Source: Planctomycetaceae bacterium
Lineage (GTDB): Bacteria > Planctomycetota > Planctomycetia > Planctomycetales > Planctomycetaceae
Direction: 5' to 3'
Length of the DNA: 64,000 nt
Assembly: GCA_019636285.1 (NCBI GenBank)
Contig: JAHBXV010000005.1
Span: forward strand, 124,001 to 188,000
Below the pieces are notes generated by a model, which saw nothing but the letters and a program-made list of their open reading frames with translations, searched no databases and was not told the DNA's origin. Of the stretch, positions 43,786-52,927 are shown piece by piece (positions within the stretch are counted from its first letter, which is position 1; each line of letters begins with the position of its first letter). The position numbers and the translations under genes were made by a program.

Positions 43786-44955
43786 CTACTTGGCTGCACG
43801 CCACTTGTCTAATAGCCGCACTGCCCGTCGACTCGCTCCATCCGCCACCTTTGGACGTTGCGAGAAGTTCTGGATCACTTCACATTCCGATTCCGAACCT
43901 GTCCCGCATTCGGAAAGACATTCAAACGCCGCGTTCAGCAAGCACTGGCGTTCCATGTCTTCACCGGCCTCGGACGCAATCACGGCTAACGCCGCCTCCG
44001 CGGCAGCCTGCATGGACTGCTCCGGTGTCTCCTTCAGCACTCCGAGACCCTGACTTCGCAAGTGCAAAGAATGGCTTGGATCTTTCACGATCTCCGCGCA
44101 GGCGATCACGAGTTTCGCCGTTGGAGCGGTTTGGGACATCCCGTTGTTCAACCACAAATCGCTCGACCACACATCGATTGCTGCCGTTCGCACGCCGTCA
44201 GTCAGACCGTTATCGCAGACGGCGCTTTCCGCCGTGACGTACATGTCCCGTCGCGTTGCGTCGGACACGACTTCCTGCATGATCGGTGCCAAACGCGCCA
44301 CGTCGGCGATGATTGCAAATGCGCAACCACGGCAGCCGGGGGATGCTTCAGGCAGTGCCGCAAGTAGCAGCATCTGGTTGATTGCTGCTTCTGCTGTCAC
44401 GCATTTGCGCAGAACCAGGTTGCTGACCCCGTAGAGGCGAATCGAAGCGGACGGCGAGATCTCATCTTTGTCTACTGCGAAATCAATGTCTCGGTCGTGT
44501 AACATGATCTCCGCGTATTTGCGGAGCACGTACGAGCCAGACAGGCCGTACGACATGGACTGCATGATCGCCATGTGTTGCAGAATGGTGTCGCCATCAG
44601 TCGACAGGAGGCGGCAAGCTAATCGATCGGCCCTCTCCGGGAATTCCTCCATCCGCATCCACAATGAAACCAGTTCCAGCGATCGCTGACGAACGTCACC
44701 CGAGAGCTTCGTGTGTGCTGCCAGGCTCAGAGCGTATTCAATCTGTTGTTCTCCGTGGTCGTTTTCCTGTTCGTGTCGGTCCAGCCAGTCCGAGGCTGAT
44801 CGATCGGTCACGTCGGTGGCTATCGGCCGAATAGGATCGATCGAGAAATGTGCGGGCGCGGTGTTATCGACATTATGCGGCGTGGCGGAAACTTGAGCAC
44901 AGAGGGAATGGGGGAGCATCGTCAACATAAGGAGACAGCTCGCGAAGACCGTCAT
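43786..44955 (-). CDS. Exported helical hypothetical protein
   Basis: 389 residues with signal peptide MTVFASCLLMLTMLPHSLCAQ. The chain is nearly all helical with repeated alternating hydrophobic patterns (RLACRLLSTDGDTILQHMAIMQSMSYGLSGSYVLRKYAEIM, AAINQMLLLAALPEASPGCRG). This may be a degenerate HEAT/ARM repeat fold, similar in style to 41815-42918 two genes away. Many cysteines occur in the second half. No catalytic motif was recognised. Two genes of this style within one islet suggest related substrates or a duplicated ancestor, which I could not verify. Confidence 0.75.
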   Translation of the reverse strand: MTVFASCLLMLTMLPHSLCAQVSATPHNVDNTAPAHFSIDPIRPIATDVTDRSASDWLDRHEQENDHGEQQIEYALSLAAHTKLSGDVRQRSLELVSLWMRMEEFPERADRLACRLLSTDGDTILQHMAIMQSMSYGLSGSYVLRKYAEIMLHDRDIDFAVDKDEISPSASIRLYGVSNLVLRKCVTAEAAINQMLLLAALPEASPGCRGCAFAIIADVARLAPIMQEVVSDATRRDMYVTAESAVCDNGLTDGVRTAAIDVWSSDLWLNNGMSQTAPTAKLVIACAEIVKDPSHSLHLRSQGLGVLKETPEQSMQAAAEAALAVIASEAGEDMERQCLLNAAFECLSECGTGSESECEVIQNFSQRPKVADGASRRAVRLLDKWRAAK

Positions 44956-45023
44956 GGATGTATCCTGAATGTTGCGTGGCCTCTAACGTGCATCGTGTGC
45001 ACACCCAACGGTCCTGATGTTCA

Positions 45024-45047
45024 TGTGGTGCGTCTTGACGCACCACA
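45024..45047. repeat. Near-perfect palindrome, 11-bp stem
   Basis: TGTGGTGCGTC (45024-45034) and GACGCACCACA (45037-45047) pair around TT. It lies in the 98-base gap between two minus-strand genes and has no U-run. The element is either a terminator for the 45536 gene or a copy of a dispersed palindrome. Confidence 0.65.
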
Positions 45048-45053
45048 CGAGGC

Positions 45054-45536
45054 TTACGAACGCTTACCAGTCCACTTCTTTCGAACGAAGTCAATCAGAT
45101 AGACGGCTCCGAATCCGGTGACCAGTGCATTGATTGTGCTTACGGCCGAAGAGTTCTTGGCGACGTCGAATCTAAGCACGTCACACGCACCGGCTGTCGC
45201 GAGGCATGTCAAATTCCAGAGGATCGAGACGACGATGAGATACAGGATCGTTTCAAGAATACCTCCCCGTCTCGCCGGAATGTCGTGAGCCGACCCTTGG
45301 CCGCGCCGCTTCTTGATCCAGCCAATCCACGCGGTTCTCGCCAAGTACAGGCAAAACAGTAGGACCAAAACAACATGGCCCAGCCAAAGCCATTGCGGTT
45401 CATCGGACCTCGGACCGAAGACGAGTAGGCAGACACTGATAGCTCCGGTCACGACGGCTAGAAATGCTGCGTCCGACCAGTCGATCTGGTCTGCGGACTT
45501 CTGCTCTTGAGAGGCCGAATCCTGAGGTTCATTCAT
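45054..45536 (-). CDS. Small multi-pass membrane hypothetical protein
   Basis: 160 residues from ATG 45536 (MNEPQDSASQEQKSADQ...). After about 20 polar residues come four hydrophobic segments (AAFLAVVTGAISVCLLVFG, WLGHVVLVLLFCLYLARTAW, ILETILYLIVVSILWNLTCLA and TINALVTGFGAVYLIDFV). A basic stretch KKRRGQG lies between the second and third. A longer frame begins at 45572. No family was recognised. It is the first gene of the minus-strand orphan islet (45536 to 41815). Confidence 0.75.
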   Translation of the reverse strand: MNEPQDSASQEQKSADQIDWSDAAFLAVVTGAISVCLLVFGPRSDEPQWLWLGHVVLVLLFCLYLARTAWIGWIKKRRGQGSAHDIPARRGGILETILYLIVVSILWNLTCLATAGACDVLRFDVAKNSSAVSTINALVTGFGAVYLIDFVRKKWTGKRS

Positions 45537-45775
45537 GCCAACCTCGTCTCCGCTGATTCGTGACCGCTGCAAACAGACACTTTCCGAATGAACGCCGCGT
45601 CATACTAACGGATGTTCACCGGGCCGACTAGATGTTTGGCGGTCGGCGACTTCATGAACTTTCAACGAATCATCCCGCAACAGTTGCAAGATCGCCGATC
45701 CTCGCCGACAGTGCGAGGCTATCGCCCCACCGCGAATGCATGCCTGCACGTCCCCCTTCGAGAGAATTGCCACCG

Positions 45776-47338
45776 ATGCTGCCTCATGACCAACTCGCTC
45801 TGAATCGTCGCGCGTTTGTGCTCTCCGGTCTGGCACTCGCGGGTTTGCCGTGGCGGGCACAGGCGGATTCGCTGGTCATCAAGCGGCGGCAATCGCTGGG
45901 GGACAATCCCTTCACCCTGGGTGTTGCCTCGGGCGATCCGACTCCCACCGGGGCGACGCTCTGGACCCGGCTGGCTCCGCAACCGCTCGAAGAAGGGGGG
46001 ATGCCCAACGAGAACATCGAGGTCCGCTGGGTCGTCGCCCATGACGAGGGGCTGACCAGAATCGCGAGGGAAGGCCGGGCCATTGCCACGCCGCTGTTCG
46101 CGCATTCGCTTCACGTCGATGTCGAGGGCCTGGAGCCCGATTGCTGGTACTACTATGGGTTCTTCACCGGAAATGAGTCGAGCCCGGTTGGCCGCGTCCG
46201 CACCATGCCCGCGCTGAGCGCCAAGCCGGACCGACTGCGTTACGCTTTCGCCTCCTGCCAGCATTATGAAAGCGGGTTGTTCACTGCTTACGAGCACATG
46301 GCGAAGGATGACCTCGACCTGATCGCTCACCTGGGCGACTACATCTACGAGGGTCCGGGGCGCGAAAAGCAGGTTCGCAAGCATGTCGGCCCGAAGCTCG
46401 ATTCACTCGCCGACTATCGCAACCGGCATGCCCAGTATAAGACCGACCCGCATCTGCAAGCCGCCCACCGGCTCTGCCCCTGGCTGGTTGCCTGGGACGA
46501 CCACGAATTCGAGAACAATTGCGCGGGGGATATCTCCGAGCGGGCCGGTGTCGATCCGGCCAATTTTCTCAAGCAGCGTGCCCGTGCCTATCGGGCCTAT
46601 TATGAACACATGCCGGTGGGACCGCAGAGCCTGCCGCAGGGGCCGTGGATGCGGCTGTACAAGAACATTCAGTTTGGCAGCCTGGCGCAGTTCTCGGTCC
46701 TCGATACGCGGCAGTATCGAACCGATCAGCCCTGCGGGGACGGCAACAAGGCTCCCTGCGACGGGGTCTTCGACCCGGCTGCCACGTTGCTCGGCCCCGA
46801 GCAGGAAGACTGGCTTAACAACAGCCTGCTGGCTTCCCCCTGCCGGTGGAACATCCTCGCGCAGCAGGTGATGATGGCTCGCGTCGATCGCAAAAACGGC
46901 CCCGAGGTCGCCTGGAGCATGGACCAGTGGGCCGGTTACGACGTCGCCCGCAAACGGCTATTAAATTTCATGGGCGAACGGAAGATTGCCAATCCGATCG
47001 TTCTCACGGGCGACATTCACACCAACTGGGTGAACGACCTGAAGGTCGACTTCGACGCCCCGGATTCGCCGACCGTCGCGACCGAATTCGTCGGCACCTC
47101 CATCAGTTCCGGCGGCAACGGCAGCCAGACCCGAGCCGACACGGCCGGAGTGCTCGAGGACAATCCGTTCGTCAAGTTCTACAACGCAGAACGGGGCTAT
47201 GTCCGCTGCGAGATCACGCCGGACGAGTATCGGGCCGACTACCAGGTGGTCGAGTACGTCGATCGTCCCGGCGCGCCCCTCGTCACCCGCGCGTCGTTCG
47301 TCGTGGAAGACGGCCAACCCGGCGCGAAGCCAGCCTGA
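45776..47338 (+). CDS. phoD: Alkaline phosphatase D-type phosphodiesterase/phosphatase (PhoD family), Tat-exported
   Basis: 520 residues from ATG 45776 (a 48-residue upstream frame is not family-like). A Tat-type signal NRRAFVLSGLALAGLPWRAQA is followed by the N-terminal Fn3-like part (FTLGVASGDPTPTGATLWTRLAP). The PhoD catalytic core then runs FASCQHYESGLFTAY, HLGDYIYEG, WLVAWDDHEFENNCAG, LARIDRKNG-like MMARVDRKNG and LTGDIHTNW. The Asp, Asn and His ligands for Fe/Ca are in place. The enzyme releases phosphate from mono- and diesters outside the cell. No pho box was identified upstream. It stands alone; the next gene starts 318 bp on. Confidence 0.9.
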   Translation: MLPHDQLALNRRAFVLSGLALAGLPWRAQADSLVIKRRQSLGDNPFTLGVASGDPTPTGATLWTRLAPQPLEEGGMPNENIEVRWVVAHDEGLTRIAREGRAIATPLFAHSLHVDVEGLEPDCWYYYGFFTGNESSPVGRVRTMPALSAKPDRLRYAFASCQHYESGLFTAYEHMAKDDLDLIAHLGDYIYEGPGREKQVRKHVGPKLDSLADYRNRHAQYKTDPHLQAAHRLCPWLVAWDDHEFENNCAGDISERAGVDPANFLKQRARAYRAYYEHMPVGPQSLPQGPWMRLYKNIQFGSLAQFSVLDTRQYRTDQPCGDGNKAPCDGVFDPAATLLGPEQEDWLNNSLLASPCRWNILAQQVMMARVDRKNGPEVAWSMDQWAGYDVARKRLLNFMGERKIANPIVLTGDIHTNWVNDLKVDFDAPDSPTVATEFVGTSISSGGNGSQTRADTAGVLEDNPFVKFYNAERGYVRCEITPDEYRADYQVVEYVDRPGAPLVTRASFVVEDGQPGAKPA

Positions 47339-47656
47339 CACGAATTCCCAAAAAAATCGCGCCGCCACCTCGACGGAAGATCATCCGCTGCAATGATATA
47401 AGCTGAGGATCGATCGCGGGATCTCCATGCGGATTTAAGAGCGCGGTGAACGGACGCACGGCTGCGTCTGGGTGTCCGCGCGAACCGGGCGATGTCCGCG
47501 ACCGTCACAATTGGCAGAACAACGTGGCGAACACCCGGCTGCCACCCTAGACTACTGGGACGTTCGAATTTGCCGCCAATCCGGGAGCCGCTGCCAACTC
47601 CGGCTGCCCGAAGTGACGTCCGGGTTCCGTGCCGCTCTGGTGTTTCGAGTTCCTCC
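47339..47656. other. 318-base intergenic region with GC-rich hairpin
   Basis: It separates two plus-strand genes. Within it an imperfect hairpin at 47441-47481 may terminate PhoD or mark the promoter side of the next gene. No coding frame with a ribosome site is seen apart from the 5' extension of the next gene, which I reject. Confidence 0.45.
47441..47481. terminator. Imperfect GC-rich hairpin
   Basis: GCGCGG (47441-47446) pairs with CCGCGC (47476-47481), and GACGCA (47453-47458) with TGCGTC (47463-47468) around CGGC. The two stems are separated by an internal loop of 6 and 7 bases. A U-run is absent. Confidence 0.35.
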
Positions 47657-49282
47657 ATGCAGCGACTAGGTTCAGCACGATTCGGCCGGTCGACGTTGCC
47701 GCGGCTCGGGCAGATTCTCCTCATCAGTTGGCTCCTGCTGCTCGGCGGCATCGAGCTATTGGGACGACGCACCGGGTCCGATCTCTTCGAGGCCTGCGGC
47801 TGGCTGCTGGTCGGGGTCGCCTGCGTCATCACGGGAGCCGTGCATGCGGCCCAACCCCAGTACCCGCTCGTGGTCGCCCGCAAACGATTGAGCCGCCGCA
47901 TCAACCGCCTGCTCGAATCGCTGCGGAATTACGGCATCGACTTCCGCGACTCTCCCGCCTATCCGACGCGGGTGCCGGCCGGTTGGTCGACTTTGCTGAC
48001 CGTCTGCGGCGCCGCCGTTCTGGTCGGTGCGGTCGTTTCTCCCTGGATGCCCGGTCTGGCTCGCGGCTGGCTCGCCGATCGCGTCTACCTCGTCTGGCTC
48101 GCGATCTGGGGCGTGCTGATGATCGGCAGCCTCGCATCGATCGCCCTGTATTCCTTCCTGATCTGGGGGGGCGTTCACGATCAATTCGTCGAACGGCAAA
48201 AGCCGGCTCATCCTCGCCCCATGGAAGGCGAGTTCGCCACGCTGACGGGAATCGCCATCGCTGTCATTCTATCGGCCTACTGGCTCTCTCCGGCGATCGC
48301 CATGGTAGCGTTGGCCGGACTGGTCGTCGTTCATACCGCGGCGGTCCTCGTTTCCGGACCGGGAATGACCCTGTCCTGGCGACACCGATCGACCGGCGTC
48401 CTCTATCGTCTCGACGGTCGCTGGATGCTCTGGATTCAGTGGATCGCCCCCTGGGCGGCAACCACCGCGCTGTTACTGATGACCACGCCCTCCGACCAGC
48501 ATTCAACGTCTGCCATGGCGGAGACTCCGCTACTCACCGCCGTCGGACGCCTGCACGCGTGGGTGGCCGTCGCGGGCTCGGTCGTCATCACGCTTCTCAG
48601 CGTTCGCTATACGTGCCTCGCGAACTGGGGGAACCCCGCCCGCGGCCCCAATCACGAACCCAGCTTCGACATGCCCCCCGAGATTCGCCGTGGAGAAATC
48701 ATCGCCCGGCGGAAAATCATCAAGGGCCTGGAGCGGCTCTTCAAGCGCGCCGCCAGCTCGCGCGGAGATACCGGAACCGGCTACTGGATCGGCCTGCAGC
48801 ACTGGTACATCCTGGGGCTATCGCGCGACGAGGAAGTCGCCGGAGTCATTCACCGCGACGAAACCGTGTTCGATCGGATCATCGGCCTGCCGTTCTATCG
48901 GGTGATTCCCCAGTCGGCTCGCCACCACTACTGGCAAATGCTCCAATCTCTTGAAATCGATCTGATGTTCGTCGAGAAGGGTGTTCCCTTTCGGCGACTG
49001 ACCCGCGTGTTTCGCACGATCTTTGAACTCTACGATGTCCACGGCGGACGCCAGCGGGCCGAGGAACGATTCTTTACCGGCCTCCCGGGAATTCGCGTGG
49101 TTCTGCACGATTACGACACGGTCGAGTCCCCCTCGCACCAACTGACGAAGTACCCCGAAGCCGACTACGACGACATCAGCCGGGCCCGCATTCTGCATAT
49201 CTTCAAGGATCGCGGCGCCGACGAAGTCGAAGACTTCGTTCCAGACAACTGGGAAGGCCAACCCCTCTTCTCCGGCACCTGA
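47657..49282 (+). CDS. Orphan multi-pass membrane protein with C-terminal soluble domain
   Basis: 541 residues from ATG 47657. The N-terminal 360 residues contain about eight hydrophobic segments in an Arg/Trp-rich context (ILLISWLLLLGGIELLG, LLVGVACVITGAVHA, VWLAIWGVLMIGSLASIALYSFLIWG, AVILSAYWLSPAIAMVALAGLVVVHTAAVLV). The C-terminal 180 residues are soluble and conserved-looking (WIGLQHWYILGLSRDEEVAG, IIGLPFYRVIPQSARHHYW, LMFVEKGVPFRRLTRVFRTIFELYDVHGG). I recognise no family. Membrane sensor or transporter are both possible. Neighbours are PhoD and a dehydrogenase, with no shared operon evident. Confidence 0.8.
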   Translation: MQRLGSARFGRSTLPRLGQILLISWLLLLGGIELLGRRTGSDLFEACGWLLVGVACVITGAVHAAQPQYPLVVARKRLSRRINRLLESLRNYGIDFRDSPAYPTRVPAGWSTLLTVCGAAVLVGAVVSPWMPGLARGWLADRVYLVWLAIWGVLMIGSLASIALYSFLIWGGVHDQFVERQKPAHPRPMEGEFATLTGIAIAVILSAYWLSPAIAMVALAGLVVVHTAAVLVSGPGMTLSWRHRSTGVLYRLDGRWMLWIQWIAPWAATTALLLMTTPSDQHSTSAMAETPLLTAVGRLHAWVAVAGSVVITLLSVRYTCLANWGNPARGPNHEPSFDMPPEIRRGEIIARRKIIKGLERLFKRAASSRGDTGTGYWIGLQHWYILGLSRDEEVAGVIHRDETVFDRIIGLPFYRVIPQSARHHYWQMLQSLEIDLMFVEKGVPFRRLTRVFRTIFELYDVHGGRQRAEERFFTGLPGIRVVLHDYDTVESPSHQLTKYPEADYDDISRARILHIFKDRGADEVEDFVPDNWEGQPLFSGT

Positions 49283-49450
49283 TTTTCAATCCATCGGCAA
49301 TTTGCGCGCCCGCTAGCCGCGACCCACCGGAGAGCGCTGCCTTTCGCGTCCGCCAGCCGATATACTGTCGGTTTACGGTAACTTGTTCCGACGAGGAACT
49401 CCGACCGGAACGCGATGAGGCGGACGAGAGATTTCGTGGAAAGCAGTGGT

Positions 49451-50371
49451 ATGGCTGATTTGACGATTGAACCAGGCAAGACACGGATCGGCTGGATCGG
49501 CACCGGTGTCATGGGCTGCAGCATGGTCGGCCACCTCATGGCCGCCGGATATTCCGCGACGGTTTACAACCGCTCCAGGAGCAAAGCCGAACCCTTGCTC
49601 GCCAAAGGGGCCGCCTGGGCCGACACGCCGAAAAGAGTCGCCGAGCAGTCCGACGTGATTTTCTCCATCGTCGGCTTTCCATCGGATGTCCGCGAGGTGA
49701 CGCTCGGAGCCCAGGGTTCTCTGGCGGGCGCCAGCGCGGGAGCAATTCTGGTCGACATGACCACCAGCGAACCCTCGCTGGCCGTCGAGATCGCCGAGAC
49801 CGCCAAGGCAAAGGGTGTCCACTCGGTCGACGCCCCCGTCTCGGGCGGCGACATTGGCGCCCGAAATGCCGCCCTGTCCATCATGATCGGCGGCGAGAAA
49901 GCGATCGTTGAAAAGCTCACGCCCCTATTTCAGGCGATGGGCAAGACGATCGTTCATCAGGGTGGGCCGGGGGCGGGGCAGCACACCAAGATGGCGAACC
50001 AGATTCTGATCGCCACGAACATGATCGGCGTCTGCGAGTCGCTGCTGTATGGCTACAAGGCGGGCCTGAACCTGGAGACCATGCTCCAGTCGGTCGGACC
50101 GGGAGCCGCCGGAAGCTGGTCGCTCTCCAATCTCGGCCCGCGAATCATGCAGAACAATTTCGATCCCGGCTTCTTCGTGGAACACTTCATCAAGGATATG
50201 GGCATCGCGCTGGCCGAGGCCAAACGGATGGGGCTCTCGCTCCCCGGCCTGGCCCTCTCCGAACAGCTTTACCTGTCCGTCAAGGCAAAAGGCTGGGGGC
50301 GTAACGGCACCCATGCCCTGATGCTCGCGCTCGCTGAAATGTCGGGACTTGATTGGCCTAAACGAAAGTGA
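49451..50371 (+). CDS. NAD(P)-dependent beta-hydroxyacid dehydrogenase (3-hydroxyisobutyrate dehydrogenase family)
   Basis: 306 residues from ATG 49451 ([12 protein letters not shown]). The Rossmann motif is [23 protein letters not shown], then [11 protein letters not shown]. The family's substrate-binding string [22 protein letters not shown] is intact, followed by [14 protein letters not shown], which contains the catalytic lysine. The last third is the all-helical dimer domain ([22 protein letters not shown]). The substrate could be 3-hydroxyisobutyrate, tartronate semialdehyde or succinic semialdehyde; the sequence does not decide. It precedes dapA by 165 bp on the same strand. Confidence 0.93.
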   Translation: MADLTIEPGKTRIGWIGTGVMGCSMVGHLMAAGYSATVYNRSRSKAEPLLAKGAAWADTPKRVAEQSDVIFSIVGFPSDVREVTLGAQGSLAGASAGAILVDMTTSEPSLAVEIAETAKAKGVHSVDAPVSGGDIGARNAALSIMIGGEKAIVEKLTPLFQAMGKTIVHQGGPGAGQHTKMANQILIATNMIGVCESLLYGYKAGLNLETMLQSVGPGAAGSWSLSNLGPRIMQNNFDPGFFVEHFIKDMGIALAEAKRMGLSLPGLALSEQLYLSVKAKGWGRNGTHALMLALAEMSGLDWPKRK

Positions 50372-50536
50372 ACGTATTCCGATTCGAGAAGAGGCCAACA
50401 GGGAGAGACTCAACCGGACAACGCGGTGATCGATTCGAACCCGATCCCGCTAATTTGTGTCGAATCCCATCCGCGATTCTCCAAAGGTGTCGAGTTTCGC
50501 GAACTGAAATTTCCTTCCTGAAGACCGAGATTTGCC

Positions 50537-51424
50537 ATGTCCCGTAAGGGCGATCAATTTGCCGGCCTCACTGTCGCGCTCGTGACTCCGTTTCGCTCGG
50601 GTGAAGTGGACGTCCCGGCCCTGAAGGGCCTGGTCGACTTCCACGTGAGCGCTGGAACCAACTGTCTGTGTCCTGTCGGAACAACCGGCGAATGCCCGAC
50701 GCTGTCGCACGAAGAGCATTCGAAGGTTGTTGAAATCGTCTGTGCGCACGCCGCGGGACGTATCAAGGTGATGGCGGGCACGGGCTCGAACAGCACGACC
50801 GAAGCCATTCAGTTGACGAAGCATGCCAAGTCGGTCGGTGCGGATGGGGCGATGATGGTCGCCCCTTACTACAACAAGCCGACGCAGGAAGGGTTCTATC
50901 AGCACTTCGCGAAAGTGGCTGAAGCGGTCGACATCCCCATCATTCTCTACAACATTCCCGGTCGAACCGCCAAGAACATGGAAGCGGAGACGATTGCCCG
51001 ATTGGGGGAAATTCCCAACATCGTGGCGATCAAGGAAGCGACTGGCTCGATGGACCAGGCGTCGCAGGTGCTCGCGATGAGCCGACTGACCCTGCTGTCT
51101 GGCGATGACAGCCTGACGCTGCCGCTGATGGCTCTCGGCGGCGCGGGCGTGATCTCGGTCGTGGGGAACATCGTGCCGCAGGACGTTCTGGGACTGATCG
51201 CCGCCTTCCGCGCCAACGACCTGGAAGCGGCACAGATGTGGCATTACAAGCTCTTCACGCTGTGCCGCGATCTCTTGGGGCTGTCAACCAACCCCATTCC
51301 GATCAAGGCCGCCATGAAGCTGCTGGGGCGCGACACGGGCGAACTGCGACTGCCGCTGACGCCGCTGGGCGATGACGAAGAACGCAAGTTGGCGCGCACG
51401 CTGACGGAATACGGGCTGCTGTAG
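50537..51424 (+). CDS. dapA: 4-hydroxy-tetrahydrodipicolinate synthase
   Basis: 295 residues, the normal DapA length. It carries [17 protein letters not shown] (Thr49/Thr50 of the pyruvate site), [16 protein letters not shown] (Tyr112), LYNIPGRT (Tyr138) and VAIKEATG with the Schiff-base lysine at 166. It condenses pyruvate with aspartate semialdehyde in the first committed step of lysine and diaminopimelate synthesis, in the cytoplasm. A few paralogues in the family act on sialic acid or sugar acids, but the GTTGE, YYNKP and NIPGRT set favours DapA. No other lys/dap gene is in the window. Confidence 0.92.
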   Translation: MSRKGDQFAGLTVALVTPFRSGEVDVPALKGLVDFHVSAGTNCLCPVGTTGECPTLSHEEHSKVVEIVCAHAAGRIKVMAGTGSNSTTEAIQLTKHAKSVGADGAMMVAPYYNKPTQEGFYQHFAKVAEAVDIPIILYNIPGRTAKNMEAETIARLGEIPNIVAIKEATGSMDQASQVLAMSRLTLLSGDDSLTLPLMALGGAGVISVVGNIVPQDVLGLIAAFRANDLEAAQMWHYKLFTLCRDLLGLSTNPIPIKAAMKLLGRDTGELRLPLTPLGDDEERKLARTLTEYGLL

Positions 51425-51605
51425 TACCGGCTGTTGTAGTAACAGTCGCATGGAGAGAGCGAACGGGACGGAACCCGCGACACGGTGAGAAAGTGATCCA
51501 TCGTCTTCCTGACACAACTGGTCGTGCCTGCCAGAAACCTGGGTTTACCAGGCAAACAGTTCGCCGCACACAGGTTGTGTTAGAAACTCATAGGGGAGTC
51601 GTCTC

Positions 51606-52919
51606 GTGATTTTTGGCCTGTTCGGTGGCGGCAAGTCGGACCAGCCCGACGATGAAGAAGAGATGGAACTGGTCGCCTTTCAGGGCGCGCTCAACGGCAA
51701 AGCGGCCGACCTGAAGGCGAACGCCCGGCTCGTGGAAGCCGGCCTGGTTCCCGCGAAGGAAATGGTCAGCGAGGCCCTTAGCCGTCGCGCCGAAATGATT
51801 CGCCTCGAAACCAAGGGCGATCGAGCCGCTGCGACTCTCTTTATCGACGGCGTTGCTTATGCGGGCCAGCGCTACCCCCGCCAGCAGGCGACCGCCATCG
51901 TCCAGATGATCAAGCTGCTTGCCGGGCTCGATCACAAGCTCAAAGGTCGCCACCAGGAAGGGGGGCTGAAGGCCGAGTTCACCGAACTTCCCTACGAAAT
52001 TCGCGTGGAAGTTACGCCCGTCGCAGAGGGACAGGAGCGGCTGGTTCTCAAGTTCCGCAATCTTAAAGAGAAGATGTCGACGCCCGAAGAACTCGGCATC
52101 CCCCCCGAGACCAAGCAGAAACTGCGCGACGTCTGCGGCGGCAAGCACGGACTGGTCCTCGTTGTCGGTCCTCCTTTCTCGGGAGTGACCACGACCTATT
52201 ACGGCTTGCTGCGCGGGATTGACGTCTATCTGCACGCGGCTTTCACGATCGCCGCTCCCAGTGATCGCGATGTCTACAACATCTCCCGATTTGAGGTGAA
52301 CGAGGGAGACAGCTTCGAGCAGACCTGCCGCCGCATGATTCGCTCGGAAGCCGACATCATCTCCGTCGATCCACTCAGGGATGGCGAAACAGCCAAGACG
52401 CTTCTGGAACTCGCCGAGAATGTCTGCTTCATCTGCGAGATGCCAGCGAAGGATTCCGGAGCCGCGATCGAGCAACTCGTGAAGTGGACGTCCGATCCGC
52501 AACTGGTCTCCACCTCGCTCGATGCGATCTTCAGCCCGAAGCTGATCCGCAAGCTCTGCACGGAATGCCGGGAAGCTTTCCGCCCCAATCCCAAACTGCT
52601 CACCAAAATGGGGCTTCCCGACGACCTGAAGGTCATGTATCGCAAAGGCGAGCCACCAACCGATCCCAAGACCGGCGAAGTCGGCGAACCATGTGCTCGT
52701 TGCGACGGCGTCGGCTATCTGGGTCGGACGGTCATGCTCGAAGTGCTCGAAATCACTCCGGACATCCGCGAGCTCATCGCCAAAGGCGCGCCTCCCGACC
52801 AGATCAAGGCCAAGGCCCGCGCGGAAGGCCAGACCACCTTCCAGAAAGAAGGCCTGCGCCTGGTCGCCGAGGGAATCACCTCCCTCGAAGAATTGCAGCG
52901 GGTCTTCAAAGCGGGTTAG
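51606..52919 (+). CDS. PilB/GspE-like secretion-ATPase homologue lacking Walker A lysine
   Basis: 437 residues from GTG 51606, the only start keeping the N-terminus (MIFGLFGGGKSDQ). An N-terminal N2-like domain (about 60-150) precedes a C-terminal RecA-like fold. The Walker A region reads GPPFSGVTTT (188-197): lysine is replaced by Val194. The Walker B-type GEIRD is replaced by DIISVDPLRD (250-259). Zinc-binding cysteines remain as CTEC (318-321) and CARC (363-366), with GYLGRTVMLEVLEI and the usual tail. By this reading the ATPase is catalytically compromised and may be structural or regulatory. Two other explanations are that a partner supplies catalysis or that sequencing errors altered the site. 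No pilus or secretion genes flank it. Confidence 0.82.
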   Translation: MIFGLFGGGKSDQPDDEEEMELVAFQGALNGKAADLKANARLVEAGLVPAKEMVSEALSRRAEMIRLETKGDRAAATLFIDGVAYAGQRYPRQQATAIVQMIKLLAGLDHKLKGRHQEGGLKAEFTELPYEIRVEVTPVAEGQERLVLKFRNLKEKMSTPEELGIPPETKQKLRDVCGGKHGLVLVVGPPFSGVTTTYYGLLRGIDVYLHAAFTIAAPSDRDVYNISRFEVNEGDSFEQTCRRMIRSEADIISVDPLRDGETAKTLLELAENVCFICEMPAKDSGAAIEQLVKWTSDPQLVSTSLDAIFSPKLIRKLCTECREAFRPNPKLLTKMGLPDDLKVMYRKGEPPTDPKTGEVGEPCARCDGVGYLGRTVMLEVLEITPDIRELIAKGAPPDQIKAKARAEGQTTFQKEGLRLVAEGITSLEELQRVFKAG

Positions 52920-52927
52920 CAACCCGC
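52911..52927 (+). terminator. Short GC hairpin over a stop codon
   Basis: GCGGGTT (52911-52917) and AACCCGC (52921-52927) form a 7-bp stem around AGC at the stop of the PilB-like gene. No U-run follows. Confidence 0.35.

Noticed and set aside
47492-47656. N-terminal extension of the orphan membrane protein
   Set aside because: It is Arg/Pro-rich and lacks hydrophobic character; the membrane segments begin right after 47657.
50425-50475. tRNA-like T-loop sequence (GGTTCGAAT on the minus strand) upstream of dapA
   Set aside because: No matching acceptor or anticodon stems could be drawn, and the presumed T-stem does not pair.
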